A DNA stretch of 64,000 nt from contig NZ_QSNG01000001.1 in the NCBI RefSeq assembly GCF_003416765.1, forward strand, positions 832,742 to 896,741, written 5' to 3'. The position numbers and the translations under genes are program-made. A model generated the notes under the pieces. That model did not search any database. It worked only from the letters and a program-made list of their open reading frames with translations, and had not been told where the DNA came from. Position 1 is the first letter of the stretch. Each line of letters opens with the position of its first letter. Shown one piece after another: positions 25,229-34,370 of this stretch. The DNA is from Paratractidigestivibacter faecalis (GTDB lineage: Bacteria > Actinomycetota > Coriobacteriia > Coriobacteriales > Atopobiaceae).

Positions 25229-25570
25229 TTAGCGCTTCTCGCGGATGCGGGCGGCCTTGCCGACGCGCTCGCGAATGTAGTAGAGCTTAGCGCGGTGCAC
25301 GTCACCGTGACGGATGACCTCGAGCTTGGCGATCTTCGGGCTGTGAAGCGGGAAGGTGCGCTCGACGCCGACGCCGAAGCTGATCTTGCGGACGGTGAAG
25401 GTCTCGCGGGCGCCAGCGCCGCTCATGCGGATGACGTCGCCCTGGAAGACCTGCTCACGCGTGCGGTCACCCTCGGTAATGCGGTAGTGAACCTTGACGT
25501 TGTCGCCAACCTTGACCGCGGGGATGTCCTCGCGAATCTGCTGACGCTCGATGGCGCGAATGTAGTCCAT
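25229..25570 (-). CDS. rplS: 50S ribosomal protein L19
   Basis: 113 aa beginning [15 protein letters not shown] at 25570, with GGAAAGAG just upstream; an ATG at 25582 would add four residues. Family blocks [46 protein letters not shown] and the end [17 protein letters not shown] are complete. L19 sits at the 30S-50S interface. In many bacteria rplS follows trmD, but here trmD is 10 kb away and rplS has its own promoter. Confidence 0.96.
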   Translation of the reverse strand: MDYIRAIERQQIREDIPAVKVGDNVKVHYRITEGDRTREQVFQGDVIRMSGAGARETFTVRKISFGVGVERTFPLHSPKIAKLEVIRHGDVHRAKLYYIRERVGKAARIREKR

Positions 25571-25638
25571 GCTCTTTCCCATCTCTAGAGGTGCCGACGC
25601 CCAATGCGAACGGCACATAGGTTTACACACAAGGAGGT

Positions 25639-25667
25639 AGTATACGTGAACTCGCGCCGCGGTACAA
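25639..25667 (-). promoter_or_regulatory. Promoter of rplS
   Basis: TTGTAC (25662-25667) and TATACT (25639-25644) with an ideal 17-nt spacer on the minus strand, about 70 bases before the L19 start. Confidence 0.85.
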
Positions 25668-25679
25668 GAAGAACACAAC

Positions 25680-26651
25680 TCACAGGCAGAACCCCAGGAC
25701 GACGCCAGAGGCGCTGCTCGCAAGACCCACCGATGAGGGAAAGCCCGTGGCGGTGACCTGGAAGAAGCTCCCGGAGTCCCCGCGCCCCATGAAGACGTAG
25801 GGATAGGGCGTCCGGTACCACCAGGGCCACGCCTGCCCACGGTACGTGAGGGCAAGCGTGGCGGAGAGGCCGGTCGAGCCCGTGACGCCACGTGAGGCAA
25901 AGTAGGCGTACTGGCTGCCCTCGGCGTCGACGAGGGCGTCGTAGGAGGACATCGTGGGGCCATACTCGTCCGCAAACCAGGTGACGGGCCCGCAGGCCTC
26001 TACCGCCGAGAAGCACCAAAGCTCGTCGGTGGTAACGGTCACCGCGGCGGCGTCCTCGGTCACGCCTACGTTGTTGGTGGCCTTGCCGACGGCAACCAGC
26101 CTCGAGGAGAGCTCCGCGGGAAGCAGGGTCTTGCCCTCGGAGGCCGCCCAAGACCTGAGGGCACTCTTCTCCCAGCCGCCCTCCGTGGAGTCCGTGGCGC
26201 ACATGGGCTGGTCGGCCACAACGGAGAGCATGTAGGTGAGTCCAGCCGGGGTGCCGTCCGCCCTGACGTCATGCCTCACGCCGACGAGCTGCGCATGGGC
26301 AAGCGTGCCGTCCGAGAGGGGGACCTCGATGTCTGCCGAGACCGGAACGCCGTCTTGGTCAACAAGGCCGTACTCGCGGGCGATGGCCAGGCCCGACGCG
26401 TCATCCGGCGCGGCCGAGACCAGGGCGGAGACCTGCGAGAGCTCCTCCCAGGAGTAGTCGCCTGCGGCCTTGACCTCAAGCGCGGGAGAGGCGGGGGTGA
26501 CCGGCTCCTGCGAGCTGGAGACAGAGCCGGGAAGGCTCACCACGCCCGAGGCAACGAGCACCGCGCAGACCGCCGCTGCAAAGAAGACGATGGCCAAGAC
26601 CAGCCCAAGGGTGCCCGCGCCCTTCTGCCCGCGCCTGCCGTGTGCTGCCAT
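25680..26651 (-). CDS. Membrane-anchored exported protein with DUF6273-like domain
   Basis: 323 aa from ATG at 26651 (GGAGGAGG upstream). A short basic N-terminus (HGRRGQKG) and one membrane segment (about residues 13-36) anchor a long extracellular part. The segment [25 protein letters not shown], then [19 protein letters not shown], resembles DUF6273 modules found in exported proteins of gut Gram-positive bacteria, where a W-x-S-x-LR-x-W pattern recurs. Tyr and Trp are abundant near the end ([13 protein letters not shown]). Function unknown; a surface or carbohydrate-facing role is only a guess. It lies between dgt and rplS, without clear functional linkage. Confidence 0.7.
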   Translation of the reverse strand: MAAHGRRGQKGAGTLGLVLAIVFFAAAVCAVLVASGVVSLPGSVSSSQEPVTPASPALEVKAAGDYSWEELSQVSALVSAAPDDASGLAIAREYGLVDQDGVPVSADIEVPLSDGTLAHAQLVGVRHDVRADGTPAGLTYMLSVVADQPMCATDSTEGGWEKSALRSWAASEGKTLLPAELSSRLVAVGKATNNVGVTEDAAAVTVTTDELWCFSAVEACGPVTWFADEYGPTMSSYDALVDAEGSQYAYFASRGVTGSTGLSATLALTYRGQAWPWWYRTPYPYVFMGRGDSGSFFQVTATGFPSSVGLASSASGVVLGFCL

Positions 26652-26715
26652 GAGGCCTCCTCCGCAAGAGTTCAATTAGAAGAGCGTACCAGAGGAGCGG
26701 CTGGCAAAGGACGCC

Positions 26716-27762
26716 TCAGGAGACGCTCCACACGCGCGGCACGAAGAGCTCCTCGTAGGTCTTGATGGCGTAGCGGTCCGTCATTCCGGAGACGAAGTCT
26801 GCCACCTGGACCTCCGGGGCGTCGGCGTCATGGAGCCGATACTCCCCGGGGACCTCGTCAAGGTGGGCGCAGAAGTGCGAGAAGAGCTCCTCGAGGAGCC
26901 GGCTGGCCTTGGGCTCCTCCCACTTTGCCTCGCCCTTCGAGTAGATGTTCGCAAAGAGGAAGGACCTGAGGGCCATCATGGAGCGCCACACCTCCGGGGT
27001 CATGCCCACCTCGCTCGTGGCCTCCGTACGCTCGACCACGTCCCTGACCATGCGCTCGATGCGCTCCGAGGAGGAGTGGCCAAGGACCTCGCAGGCATCG
27101 GTGGGGAGGTCCTCCTCGCAAAGGAGCCCGGCGCGCTTGGCGTCGTCGATGTCATGTGCCACGTAGGCCACGCGGTCCGCCAGGCCGACGACGCGCCCCT
27201 CCGCCGTCATGGCGCGAAGGCCTCCCGAGTGGCAGCGGATGCCGTCGACCACCTCCCGGGTGAGGTTGAGGCCGCGGCCCTCGCGCTCAAGAAGCTCCAC
27301 GATGCGGGCGCCCTGCTCGTTGTGGGCAAAGAGGCGTCGAGAGACTCCCTCCTCCGGGTCGATCCCCCGCCAGCGGGCAAGGCAGCGCGAGAGGGCCCGC
27401 TCCCCCTCGTGGCCAAAGGGCGTGTGGCCGAGGTCGTGCCCCAGGGCAATGGCCTCCGTCAGGTCCTCGTTGAGCCCGAGCGGCCTCGCGATGGATCGAG
27501 CCACCTGGGCCACCTCGAGGGTGTGGATGAGCCGCGTGCGGTAGTGGTCCCCCTCGGGGGCCAGAAACACCTGCGTCTTGTGGGCAAGCCGGCGGAAGCT
27601 CTTGCTGTGGAGAATGCGGTCCCGGTCGCACTGGAAGCAGGTGCGCAAGGGGTCCGGCTCCTCGGGGGCGGTCCTTCCCGGGGACTCCACGGACAGGCGC
27701 CCGAGCGGGCCGAGAAGGACGCGCTCCCTCTCCTCGAGGTCAACCCTGCTGACGAGTGCCAT
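26716..27762 (-). CDS. dgt: dGTP triphosphohydrolase-like HD-domain protein
   Basis: 348 aa from ATG at 27762 (GGAGGCACG upstream). This HD hydrolase removes triphosphate from dNTPs and so limits dNTP pools. The pattern FRRLAHKTQVF, GDHYRTRLIHTLEVAQVARSIAR, ALGHDLGHTPFGHEGE, HNEQGARIVE and VGLADRVAYVAHDIDDA contains all metal ligands (H...HD...D). It is the shorter type-2 family form. It is 60 nt downstream of ppdK behind a G:U-containing hairpin. In related bacteria it often precedes dnaG-rpoD; that is not seen here. Confidence 0.93.
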   Translation of the reverse strand: MALVSRVDLEERERVLLGPLGRLSVESPGRTAPEEPDPLRTCFQCDRDRILHSKSFRRLAHKTQVFLAPEGDHYRTRLIHTLEVAQVARSIARPLGLNEDLTEAIALGHDLGHTPFGHEGERALSRCLARWRGIDPEEGVSRRLFAHNEQGARIVELLEREGRGLNLTREVVDGIRCHSGGLRAMTAEGRVVGLADRVAYVAHDIDDAKRAGLLCEEDLPTDACEVLGHSSSERIERMVRDVVERTEATSEVGMTPEVWRSMMALRSFLFANIYSKGEAKWEEPKASRLLEELFSHFCAHLDEVPGEYRLHDADAPEVQVADFVSGMTDRYAIKTYEELFVPRVWSVS

Positions 27763-27783
27763 CGTGCCTCCAAATAGCAGGAC

Positions 27784-27811
27784 GGGGCAGAGTGCCTTGG
27801 CACCCCGCCCC
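27784..27811 (-). terminator. Hairpin after ppdK
   Basis: A 13-bp stem (GGGGCGGGGUGCC with GGCACUCUGCCCC, two G:U pairs) and a 2-nt loop on the minus strand, without a T-run. It may lower read-through from ppdK into dgt. Confidence 0.4.
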
Positions 27812-27840
27812 ATCGTGTCTAGAGCATGCAGTCCTTAGGG

Positions 27841-30606
27841 CTAGGCGAGCTTCTGGGCCCCGCCGTTGGACTTGATCTTGGCCTGGGCGGCCGCAAGGCG
27901 GGCGATGGGCACGCGGTACGGCGAGCAGGACACGTAGTCGAGGCCGAGGTCATAGTACATCTGGATGGAGTCAGGGTCTCCGCCCGTCTCGCCGCAGACG
28001 CCGCAGACGATCTTCTCGTTGGCCTGGTGGCCACCCTCGACGCCGAGCTTGACGAGATTGGCGATGCCGGGGTCGAGCGTCTCGAACGGGTTGGCCTTGA
28101 GGATCTTCTTGTTGAGGTACAGCGGGATGAAGGCGCTCTCGACGTCGTCGCGGGAGTAGCCAAAGCCCATCTGAGTGAGGTCGTTGGTGCCGAAGGAGAA
28201 GAAGTCGGCGTACTTGCCAATCTCGTCGGCGGTAACGGCGGCGCGCGGAATCTCGATCATGCAGCCCACGGGGATGTGGAGCTCGACGCCGGTCTGCTCG
28301 GAGACTCCGGCGATGACGCCCTCGATCTGCTCGCGGACAACCTTGAGCTCCTCGACGGTGCCGATGAGCGGGACCATGATCTCGGGCCTGGGGTCAAAGC
28401 CACGCTTCTTGAGGTGCGCGGTAGCGGACGCGATGGCGCGAACCTGCATCTCGGTGAGCTCGGGGTAGACAATGCCCAGGCGGCAGCCGCGCAGGCCGAG
28501 CATGGGGTTGGCCTCCTGGAAGGAGTCCAGTCGGGCGAGAAGGTCACGACGGGCCTTGAGCTGGATGTCGCTCTCGCCACGGTCCTCGGCGTGGGCAAGC
28601 TCGACGGCGTAGTCGCGCGGGTTGTCCAGGAACTCGTGCAGGGGCGGGTCGAGCAGGCGAACGATGACGGTCTTGCCGTCCATGGCCTTGAACATGCCGA
28701 GGAAGTCGTCGGTCTGAACCTTCAGCAGCTGGCCGAGAGCCTGCTGCTTGGCGCCGGTGCGGTCGGCCAGGATGAAGGACTGGATGATCTCCTTGCGGTC
28801 GCCCAGGAACATGTGCTCGGTGCGGTCGAGGCCGATGCCCTCGGCGCCGAAGTCGCGGGACAGCTGGGCGTCCTCGGGGTTGTCGGCGTTGGCGCGGACG
28901 CCGAAGATGCGGCCGCGGGAGGCGTCGCGACGAATCTCGTCGGCCCACTCGAGGATGGTCTCGAGGTCGCCGGTTAGCTCGGGGCGCACCAGGGGCACGG
29001 CGCCCAGGATGACGTCGCCGGTGGTGCCGTTGATGGAGATGATGTCGCCCTCGTGGAGCACGACGTCGGTGCCGGAGACGGTGACCTCCTTGGCCTTGGC
29101 GTCGATCTTCAGGGCCTCGGCGCCGCAGACGCAGGGGGCACCCATGCCACGGGCGATGACGGCGGCGTGGCTGGTCTTGCCACCGTGGCTGGTCAGGATG
29201 CCCTCGGCGGCGACCATGCCCTTGAGGTCGTCAGGCGTGGTCTCCCAGCGGACGAGGATGCAGGGCTGGTCCTTGTTGGCGCAGTGGACGGCCTCCTCGG
29301 CGGAGAAGACGACCTTGCCCACGGCGGCACCCGGGGAGGCGTTCATGCCCTTGGTAAGGACCTTGAAGTCGGCCTTGGGGTCGAACTGCGGGTGCAGGAG
29401 CTGGTCGAGCTGGTCGGGGGCCACGCGCATGACGGCCTCCTCGCGGGAGATGGCGCCCTCGGCCTCGAACTGCATGGCGATGGCGAGTGCGGCCATGGCG
29501 GTGCGCTTGCCCACGCGGGTCTGGAGCATCCAGAGCTTGCCCTGCTCGATGGTGAACTCGATGTCCATCATGTCGTGGTAGTGCTCCTCGAGCTTGACGA
29601 AGATCTCGTCGAGCTGCTTTCCGGCCTCCTCGAGGCCCGGGACCGTCTTGAGGTCGGCGATGGGCTCGGTGTTGCGAATGCCGGCCACAACGTCCTCGCC
29701 CTGGGCGTTGACCAGGAAGTCACCGTAGAACTCCTTGGTGCCGTCGGCGGGGTTGCGGGTGAAGGCGACGCCGGTCGCGGAGGTCTCGCCCTTGTTGCCA
29801 AAGACCATGACCTGGACGTTGACGGCGGTGCCGAGGTCGTCGGAGATCTTGTTCTGCTTGCGGTAGATGATGGCGCGCTCGTTCATCCAGCTGCCGAAGA
29901 CGGCCTCGATGGCAAGGCGCAGCTGCAGCTTGGGGTCCTGCGGGAAGGCGGCGCAGCCATCGACCGTGACCTCGGGGTGGGCCTGGGAGTCGACGTTGAC
30001 GGCGAAGATCTGCTTGAAGGTCTGGGTGAGGTCCTTAAGGTCCTCGGCGGTGAGCTCGGTGTCGAGCTTGACGCCCTTCTCGGCCTTCTTCTCGTTGATG
30101 GCGTCCTCGAAGAGGTCACCTTCGACGCCCATGACGACGTTGGAGAACATCTGGACGAAGCGGCGGTAGGAGTCCCAGGCAAAGCGATCGTTGCCGGTCT
30201 GCTCGATGAGGCCGTTGACGGAGACGTCGTTGAGGCCGAGGTTGAGGACGGTGTCCATCATGCCGGGCATGGAGAACGGGGCGCCGGAGCGGACGGAGAC
30301 CAGCAGCGGGTCCTTGGGATCGCCGAGCTTCTTGCCCATGCGCTCCTCAAGGTTCTCGCGAGCGGCGTCGATCTCGTCCAGGACGCCGTCAGCCCAGGTG
30401 TTGCCGGCGTTTGCGTAGGCAACGCAGGTCTGGCAGGTGATAGAGAATCCCGGAGGAACGGGAAGGCCGATCTTGGCCATCTCGGCAAGGTTGGCGCCCT
30501 TGCCGCCGACGATCCACTTTGCCTGGTCGACGGTCTCGCCGGCAGGCTCGGTGGCGTTGACGCCGTCAATGCCGGCGCCAAAGCGGTACACGTGCTTTTC
30601 AGCCAT
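27841..30606 (-). CDS. ppdK: Pyruvate phosphate dikinase
   Basis: 921 aa from ATG at 30606 (AGGGGAC upstream). PpdK interconverts pyruvate, ATP and phosphate with PEP, AMP and diphosphate, serving glycolysis or gluconeogenesis in anaerobes. The N-terminal ATP-grasp domain begins VYRFGAGIDG...LGGKGANLAEM-like WIVGGKGANLAEMAKIGLPVPPGF. The swivelling domain carries the phospho-histidine in TSHGGKTSHAAVIARGMG with the preceding Thr that PDRP modifies. The C-terminal PEP-binding barrel has GCRLGIVYPELTEMQ, FFSFGTNDLTQMGFGYSRDD and CGVCGETGGDP. A truncated regulator gene lies directly upstream, separated by a strong terminator. Confidence 0.97.
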   Translation of the reverse strand: MAEKHVYRFGAGIDGVNATEPAGETVDQAKWIVGGKGANLAEMAKIGLPVPPGFSITCQTCVAYANAGNTWADGVLDEIDAARENLEERMGKKLGDPKDPLLVSVRSGAPFSMPGMMDTVLNLGLNDVSVNGLIEQTGNDRFAWDSYRRFVQMFSNVVMGVEGDLFEDAINEKKAEKGVKLDTELTAEDLKDLTQTFKQIFAVNVDSQAHPEVTVDGCAAFPQDPKLQLRLAIEAVFGSWMNERAIIYRKQNKISDDLGTAVNVQVMVFGNKGETSATGVAFTRNPADGTKEFYGDFLVNAQGEDVVAGIRNTEPIADLKTVPGLEEAGKQLDEIFVKLEEHYHDMMDIEFTIEQGKLWMLQTRVGKRTAMAALAIAMQFEAEGAISREEAVMRVAPDQLDQLLHPQFDPKADFKVLTKGMNASPGAAVGKVVFSAEEAVHCANKDQPCILVRWETTPDDLKGMVAAEGILTSHGGKTSHAAVIARGMGAPCVCGAEALKIDAKAKEVTVSGTDVVLHEGDIISINGTTGDVILGAVPLVRPELTGDLETILEWADEIRRDASRGRIFGVRANADNPEDAQLSRDFGAEGIGLDRTEHMFLGDRKEIIQSFILADRTGAKQQALGQLLKVQTDDFLGMFKAMDGKTVIVRLLDPPLHEFLDNPRDYAVELAHAEDRGESDIQLKARRDLLARLDSFQEANPMLGLRGCRLGIVYPELTEMQVRAIASATAHLKKRGFDPRPEIMVPLIGTVEELKVVREQIEGVIAGVSEQTGVELHIPVGCMIEIPRAAVTADEIGKYADFFSFGTNDLTQMGFGYSRDDVESAFIPLYLNKKILKANPFETLDPGIANLVKLGVEGGHQANEKIVCGVCGETGGDPDSIQMYYDLGLDYVSCSPYRVPIARLAAAQAKIKSNGGAQKLA

Positions 30607-30778
30607 TTTGTCCCCTAAGCTACTTTGAAACCCGACACGCGCTTTGCGTGCACTCACAACACGGAGCCGAAGGGGCCTGTCCCCTTGCGGCACTCAGTCA
30701 TGGTAGCAACGAGAATTCAAATGAGCCCCAGCTATCGGCCGTATGGCACGTGTCAGTAGGTGAACGGGGGCAGACGAG

Positions 30779-30812
30779 AAAAAATCCGGCCCCCGCGGTT
30801 GCGGGGGCCGGA
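30779..30812 (-). terminator. Strong terminator between the PPDK-regulator-like gene and ppdK
   Basis: A perfect 12-bp stem (TCCGGCCCCCGC and complement), a 4-nt loop and six T residues followed by CTC on the minus strand. ppdK must therefore have its own promoter in 30607-30778; none is convincing by eye. Confidence 0.95.
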
Positions 30813-30842
30813 CAGGTAGTAACATGAAACCGATTTGGCCGA

Positions 30843-31244
30843 TTACTTGGCCTCGGCGTCCGGGTTGAAGGTGGCGCCGATCGCGTGGCTGGGCTCCTCG
30901 CCGGTGAGCGTGGAGAGGATGGTCACGGCAGGCCCCAGAAGGTCGATGGAGGGAATGCCGCGTCCGTCAAGCTCGCGCCTGATCTCTCGCCTCAGAATGC
31001 CGTTGGCAAACGTGTGGAACACGGCCGTGGGCCTGGACTCGTCGTAGTTCTCGTCAAAGAAGGCGCGGACCTCGTCCACGGACTTGACGTTGGGCACTCG
31101 GACGATCTCCACCGAGCCGTCGCCGAACTGCGCGGCTGCGGCCATGACGACGGCGTTTGCCGTCTCGCCGCGAGAGTCTGACAGGACGTAGATGAGCGGG
31201 ATGATCCCACCGAAGATGTCATCATCCAAGTCAAGCTTAGCCAT
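30843..31244 (-). CDS. Half-length relative of the PPDK/PEP-synthase regulatory protein (N-domain only)
   Basis: 133 aa from ATG at 31244 (GGGGGAACG upstream). It matches only the N-terminal half of the DUF299 regulators, which are usually about 270 aa: IYVLSDSRGETANAVVMAAAAQF is their opening block, followed by IVRVPNVKSVDEV, RPTAVFHTFAN and IDLLGPAVTILSTLTGEEP. The gene stops just before the region where the family has its P-loop (GVSRTSKTP-like), so the kinase and phosphorylase activity on PpdK should be absent. The missing half is not found in any frame of the 235 bases before ppdK. It could be a decay remnant, a regulator that only binds PpdK, or half of a split protein. Confidence 0.8.
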   Translation of the reverse strand: MAKLDLDDDIFGGIIPLIYVLSDSRGETANAVVMAAAAQFGDGSVEIVRVPNVKSVDEVRAFFDENYDESRPTAVFHTFANGILRREIRRELDGRGIPSIDLLGPAVTILSTLTGEEPSHAIGATFNPDAEAK

Positions 31245-31267
31245 GGCGTTCCCCCTGTTTGATCGAT

Positions 31268-31299
31268 GCTGGAGGCCTCGGGACCCCGTGGCCTCCAGC
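31268..31299 (-). terminator. Hairpin between glyS and the PPDK-regulator-like gene
   Basis: GCTGGAGGCC and its exact complement form a 10-bp stem with a 12-nt loop on the minus strand. No T-run follows. It could be a weak terminator of glyQS or a leader structure. Confidence 0.45.
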
Positions 31300-31317
31300 T
31301 AACCTTAGCGCACGAAC

Positions 31318-33414
31318 CTACTTCTTGCGAGAGAGAGCCCCGATGTTCGCAACGTCAGCAAAGACGGATGCGAAGCGGTTGAGAAGCCGCAGGCGGTTCT
31401 CCCTTACCCTAGTGTCCTCGTCCATGACAAGGACGTCCTCGAAGAATCGGTCGATGGGCTCCCTCAGCTCCGCGAGTGCGCTGCAGGCGCCCGCAAAGTC
31501 GGAGGCCTCCACACAAGCCACAACCTTCTGCTCGCCCTGCTCGCAGGCAGAGAGCAGCGCGCGCTCAGACTCGCCGAGAAGAGCCGCGTCCACCTCGCAG
31601 CCCAGGGAGGCGTCGGCGAGGTTGTGGGCGCGGGCGTAGGCCGTGGCAAGATCGTCGAAGAGCTCGGGCTGCTCGGAGCGGGCGGCGTCCAGGGCCTCGG
31701 CGCGGGCCAGGAACTCGGCGGGGTCGATGACGCCCACGGAGGAGACGGCCTCGATGGCGTCGGGAGCCACGCCCTCCTCCTTGGCGATGGCGGCAAGGCG
31801 GCCGAGGAAGAACTTCTCGACGTCGGCCTGTACGGCGGCGGCGTCAAACTCCAGCCCCTGCTCGGCGTAGGAGGAGAGGGCCAGGGCGATGAGGTCCTTC
31901 AGGTGGACCGAGGGCATGGCGCGCAGCATGGCGATGATGCCGATGGCTGCGCGGCGGACGGCGTAGGGGTCGGAGCTGCCGGTGGGCGGCTCGTCGATGG
32001 CAAAGATGCCGCAGGCGGTGTCGAGCTTGTCGGCGATGGCGACGCACTTGCCGCAGGTGCCGCTGGGCAGCTCGTCGCCGGCAAAGCGCGGGCGGTAGTG
32101 CTCGCGGATGGCGGCGCACACGTCGTCGGGCTCGCCGGCGGCCTCGGCGTAGTAGCCGCCCATGACGCCCTGCTGGCTCGTGAACTCGACGACGGCCTGC
32201 GAGACGAGGTCGGCTTTGGCGAGGTGGGCGGCGCGGACGGCGTTGGAGACGCCCTGCTCGTCCTCGCCGGCAGCCTGGGCCACGGCCTTGGCCAGGCGCT
32301 CCATGCGGCCCACCTTCTGGAGCGTGGTGCCGAGCTTCTCCTGGAAGGTGACGATGCCCAGACGCTGGACGAACTCCTCCATCGGGCGCTTGAGGTCCTC
32401 CTCGAAGAAGAACTTGGCGTCGTCAAGGCGCGGGCGCACGACGCGCTCGTTGCCGGAGACCACCGTGGCGGAGACCTTGGGGTCGGCGTTGGAGACGATG
32501 ACGAACTCGCGGGTCAGCTTGCCATAGGCGTCAAAGATCGGGAAGTAGCGCTGGTTAGAGAGCATGGACTCGCAGATGATCTCCTGCGGGACCTTGAGGA
32601 ACTCCTCGTCGAAGGTGCCGACGAGCACCGTCGGCCACTCGCAGAGGTTGACGACCTCGTCGAAGGTGCGCTTGGGGGTGTCCACGCGGCAGCCGGGGCG
32701 GGCGGCCTCGACGTCGGCGATCCCCTTGCGGATGACCTCCTCGCGGCGCTCGGCTGAGAGCACGCAGGCGGCCTCGAGGACGGACTCGTAGGAGGCGGGG
32801 TCGGCGACGACGTGCTCGCCGGGGCCAAGCACGCGGTGGCCGCGGGTGACGTTGCCGCTCGTGACGTCGGCGTAGGTCACCGGCACGACCTCGGAGCCCA
32901 GGAGCGCGCAAATCCAGCGGATGGGGCGCACGAAGGTCTCGTGCTCGGAGCCCCAGCGCTGGGAGCGGTAGTTGGGCCACTCGATGTCGGCGATGACGTC
33001 ATGGGAGAGCTCGGAGAGGATGGGCATGGCGGGCTTGGATGGCACGCTCTTCTGCGCGAAGACGTAGTCGTTGCCGTCCTCGGCGGTGCGGACCTTGAGC
33101 TCGGAGGCCTCGATGCCGCACTTGCGGGCGAAGCCGGCGGCTGCCTTGGTGGGGTTTCCGTCGGCGTCGAAGGCGATCTGGGCCTTGGGGCCGCGCATGA
33201 CCTCGTCGATGGCCTCGGTGGCGACGGCCACGTCGGAGACGATGGCGGCCAGGCGCCTCGGTGAGGAGACCACGCGCACGCTGCCGTGGGAGAGCCCCGC
33301 GGCGTCGAGCCTCTTCTGGACCAGCTTGGGCAGCTGCTTTGCGGCGTTCATGAGCGGCGCGGAAGGCATCTCCTCGCAGCCGATCTCGAGCAGGAAGTCA
33401 AGGGTGTCCGCCAT
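31318..33414 (-). CDS. glyS: Glycyl-tRNA synthetase beta subunit
   Basis: 698 aa. The beta subunit of the alpha2-beta2 enzyme binds tRNA-Gly. The start LDFLLEIGCEEMPSAPL is the family opening; further blocks are LPKLVQKRLDAAGL, RRLAAIVSDVA, MRGPKAQIAFD, PTVLVGTFDEEFLKVPQEII, DAKFFFEEDLKRPMEE and an HD-like region ADKLDTACGIFAI. A C-terminal anticodon-binding-like helical domain follows. ATG at 33414 directly abuts the glyQ stop, so the subunits are translationally coupled. Confidence 0.97.
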   Translation of the reverse strand: MADTLDFLLEIGCEEMPSAPLMNAAKQLPKLVQKRLDAAGLSHGSVRVVSSPRRLAAIVSDVAVATEAIDEVMRGPKAQIAFDADGNPTKAAAGFARKCGIEASELKVRTAEDGNDYVFAQKSVPSKPAMPILSELSHDVIADIEWPNYRSQRWGSEHETFVRPIRWICALLGSEVVPVTYADVTSGNVTRGHRVLGPGEHVVADPASYESVLEAACVLSAERREEVIRKGIADVEAARPGCRVDTPKRTFDEVVNLCEWPTVLVGTFDEEFLKVPQEIICESMLSNQRYFPIFDAYGKLTREFVIVSNADPKVSATVVSGNERVVRPRLDDAKFFFEEDLKRPMEEFVQRLGIVTFQEKLGTTLQKVGRMERLAKAVAQAAGEDEQGVSNAVRAAHLAKADLVSQAVVEFTSQQGVMGGYYAEAAGEPDDVCAAIREHYRPRFAGDELPSGTCGKCVAIADKLDTACGIFAIDEPPTGSSDPYAVRRAAIGIIAMLRAMPSVHLKDLIALALSSYAEQGLEFDAAAVQADVEKFFLGRLAAIAKEEGVAPDAIEAVSSVGVIDPAEFLARAEALDAARSEQPELFDDLATAYARAHNLADASLGCEVDAALLGESERALLSACEQGEQKVVACVEASDFAGACSALAELREPIDRFFEDVLVMDEDTRVRENRLRLLNRFASVFADVANIGALSRKK

Positions 33415-34326
33415 CTAGGCCACCTCCCCCTTCTTGGTAGAGTCATCCGACTTGCCGGCCACCTCGGCGAGATAGCACTCGCAGCAGGCCTTGGCCACGC
33501 TACGGACGCGCAGGATGTAGTTGGCGCGCTCGGTGGCCGAGATGGCGCCGCGGGCGTCGAGGATGTTGAAGGCGTGGCTGCACTTCATGACGCAGTCATA
33601 GGCAGGCAGCGGAAGCTTGCGCTCCAGGCAGGAGTGGCACTCGCGCTCGTAGTCGTCGAACTTCTGGCGCATCATCTCGACGTTGGCGACCTCGAAGTTG
33701 TAGGCGGAGAACTCCACCTCGTTCTCGTGGAAGACGTCGCCGTAGGTCATGGGCGTACCGTCGGGCAGGTAGGACCAGATCAGGTCGTAGACGGAGTCGA
33801 CGCCCTGCGCGTACATGGCGATGCGCTCGAGGCCGTAGGTGATCTCGACCGGGACCGGGTCAACCTCGATGCCGCCGACCTGCTGGAAGTAGGTGTACTG
33901 GGTGACCTCCATGCCGTCCATCCAGACCTCCCAGCCAAGGCCCCAGGCGCCCAGCGTCGGGCTCTCCCAGTCGTCCTCGACGAAGCGGACGTCGTGCTCG
34001 GCGGGGTCCAGGCCGATGGCCTCGAGGGAGCCGAGGTAGAGGTCCTGGGAGTCCGTCGGGCAGGGCTTCAAGATGACCTGGAACTGGTAGTAGTGCTGCA
34101 TGCGGTTGGGGTTCTCGCCGTAGCGGCCGTCGGCGGGGCGGCGGCAGGGCTGCGGGTAGCAGGTGCGCCAGGCCGCGGGGCCGAGGCTCCTCAGGGTGGT
34201 GGCGGTGTGGAAGGTGCCGGCACCGACCTCGGAGTCATACGGCTGCATGACGGTGCAGCCCTTGTCGGCCCAGTAGTGCTCCAGGGCCAAGATCATGTCC
34301 TGGAAGGTAAGCGCGTTTTCGTTCAT
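33415..34326 (-). CDS. glyQ: Glycyl-tRNA synthetase alpha subunit
   Basis: 303 aa catalytic subunit of the tetrameric class II synthetase. [45 protein letters not shown] is the unmistakable opening; [26 protein letters not shown] (motif 2) and [24 protein letters not shown] follow. ATG at 34326 has AGAAGGG upstream. Possession of glyQS rather than the single-chain eukaryote-like GlyRS is a useful taxonomic clue, since many actinobacteria use the latter. Confidence 0.98.
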   Translation of the reverse strand: MNENALTFQDMILALEHYWADKGCTVMQPYDSEVGAGTFHTATTLRSLGPAAWRTCYPQPCRRPADGRYGENPNRMQHYYQFQVILKPCPTDSQDLYLGSLEAIGLDPAEHDVRFVEDDWESPTLGAWGLGWEVWMDGMEVTQYTYFQQVGGIEVDPVPVEITYGLERIAMYAQGVDSVYDLIWSYLPDGTPMTYGDVFHENEVEFSAYNFEVANVEMMRQKFDDYERECHSCLERKLPLPAYDCVMKCSHAFNILDARGAISATERANYILRVRSVAKACCECYLAEVAGKSDDSTKKGEVA

Positions 34327-34370
34327 GGCAGCCCTTCTCTTGCGATGCTGTTGCGGCCGGGGCCGTGGGG

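Noticed and set aside
29053-30618. 521-codon plus-strand frame opposite ppdK
   Set aside because: It is a mirror of ppdK codons with repeated Gly/Val/Leu/Asp content and no family motif.
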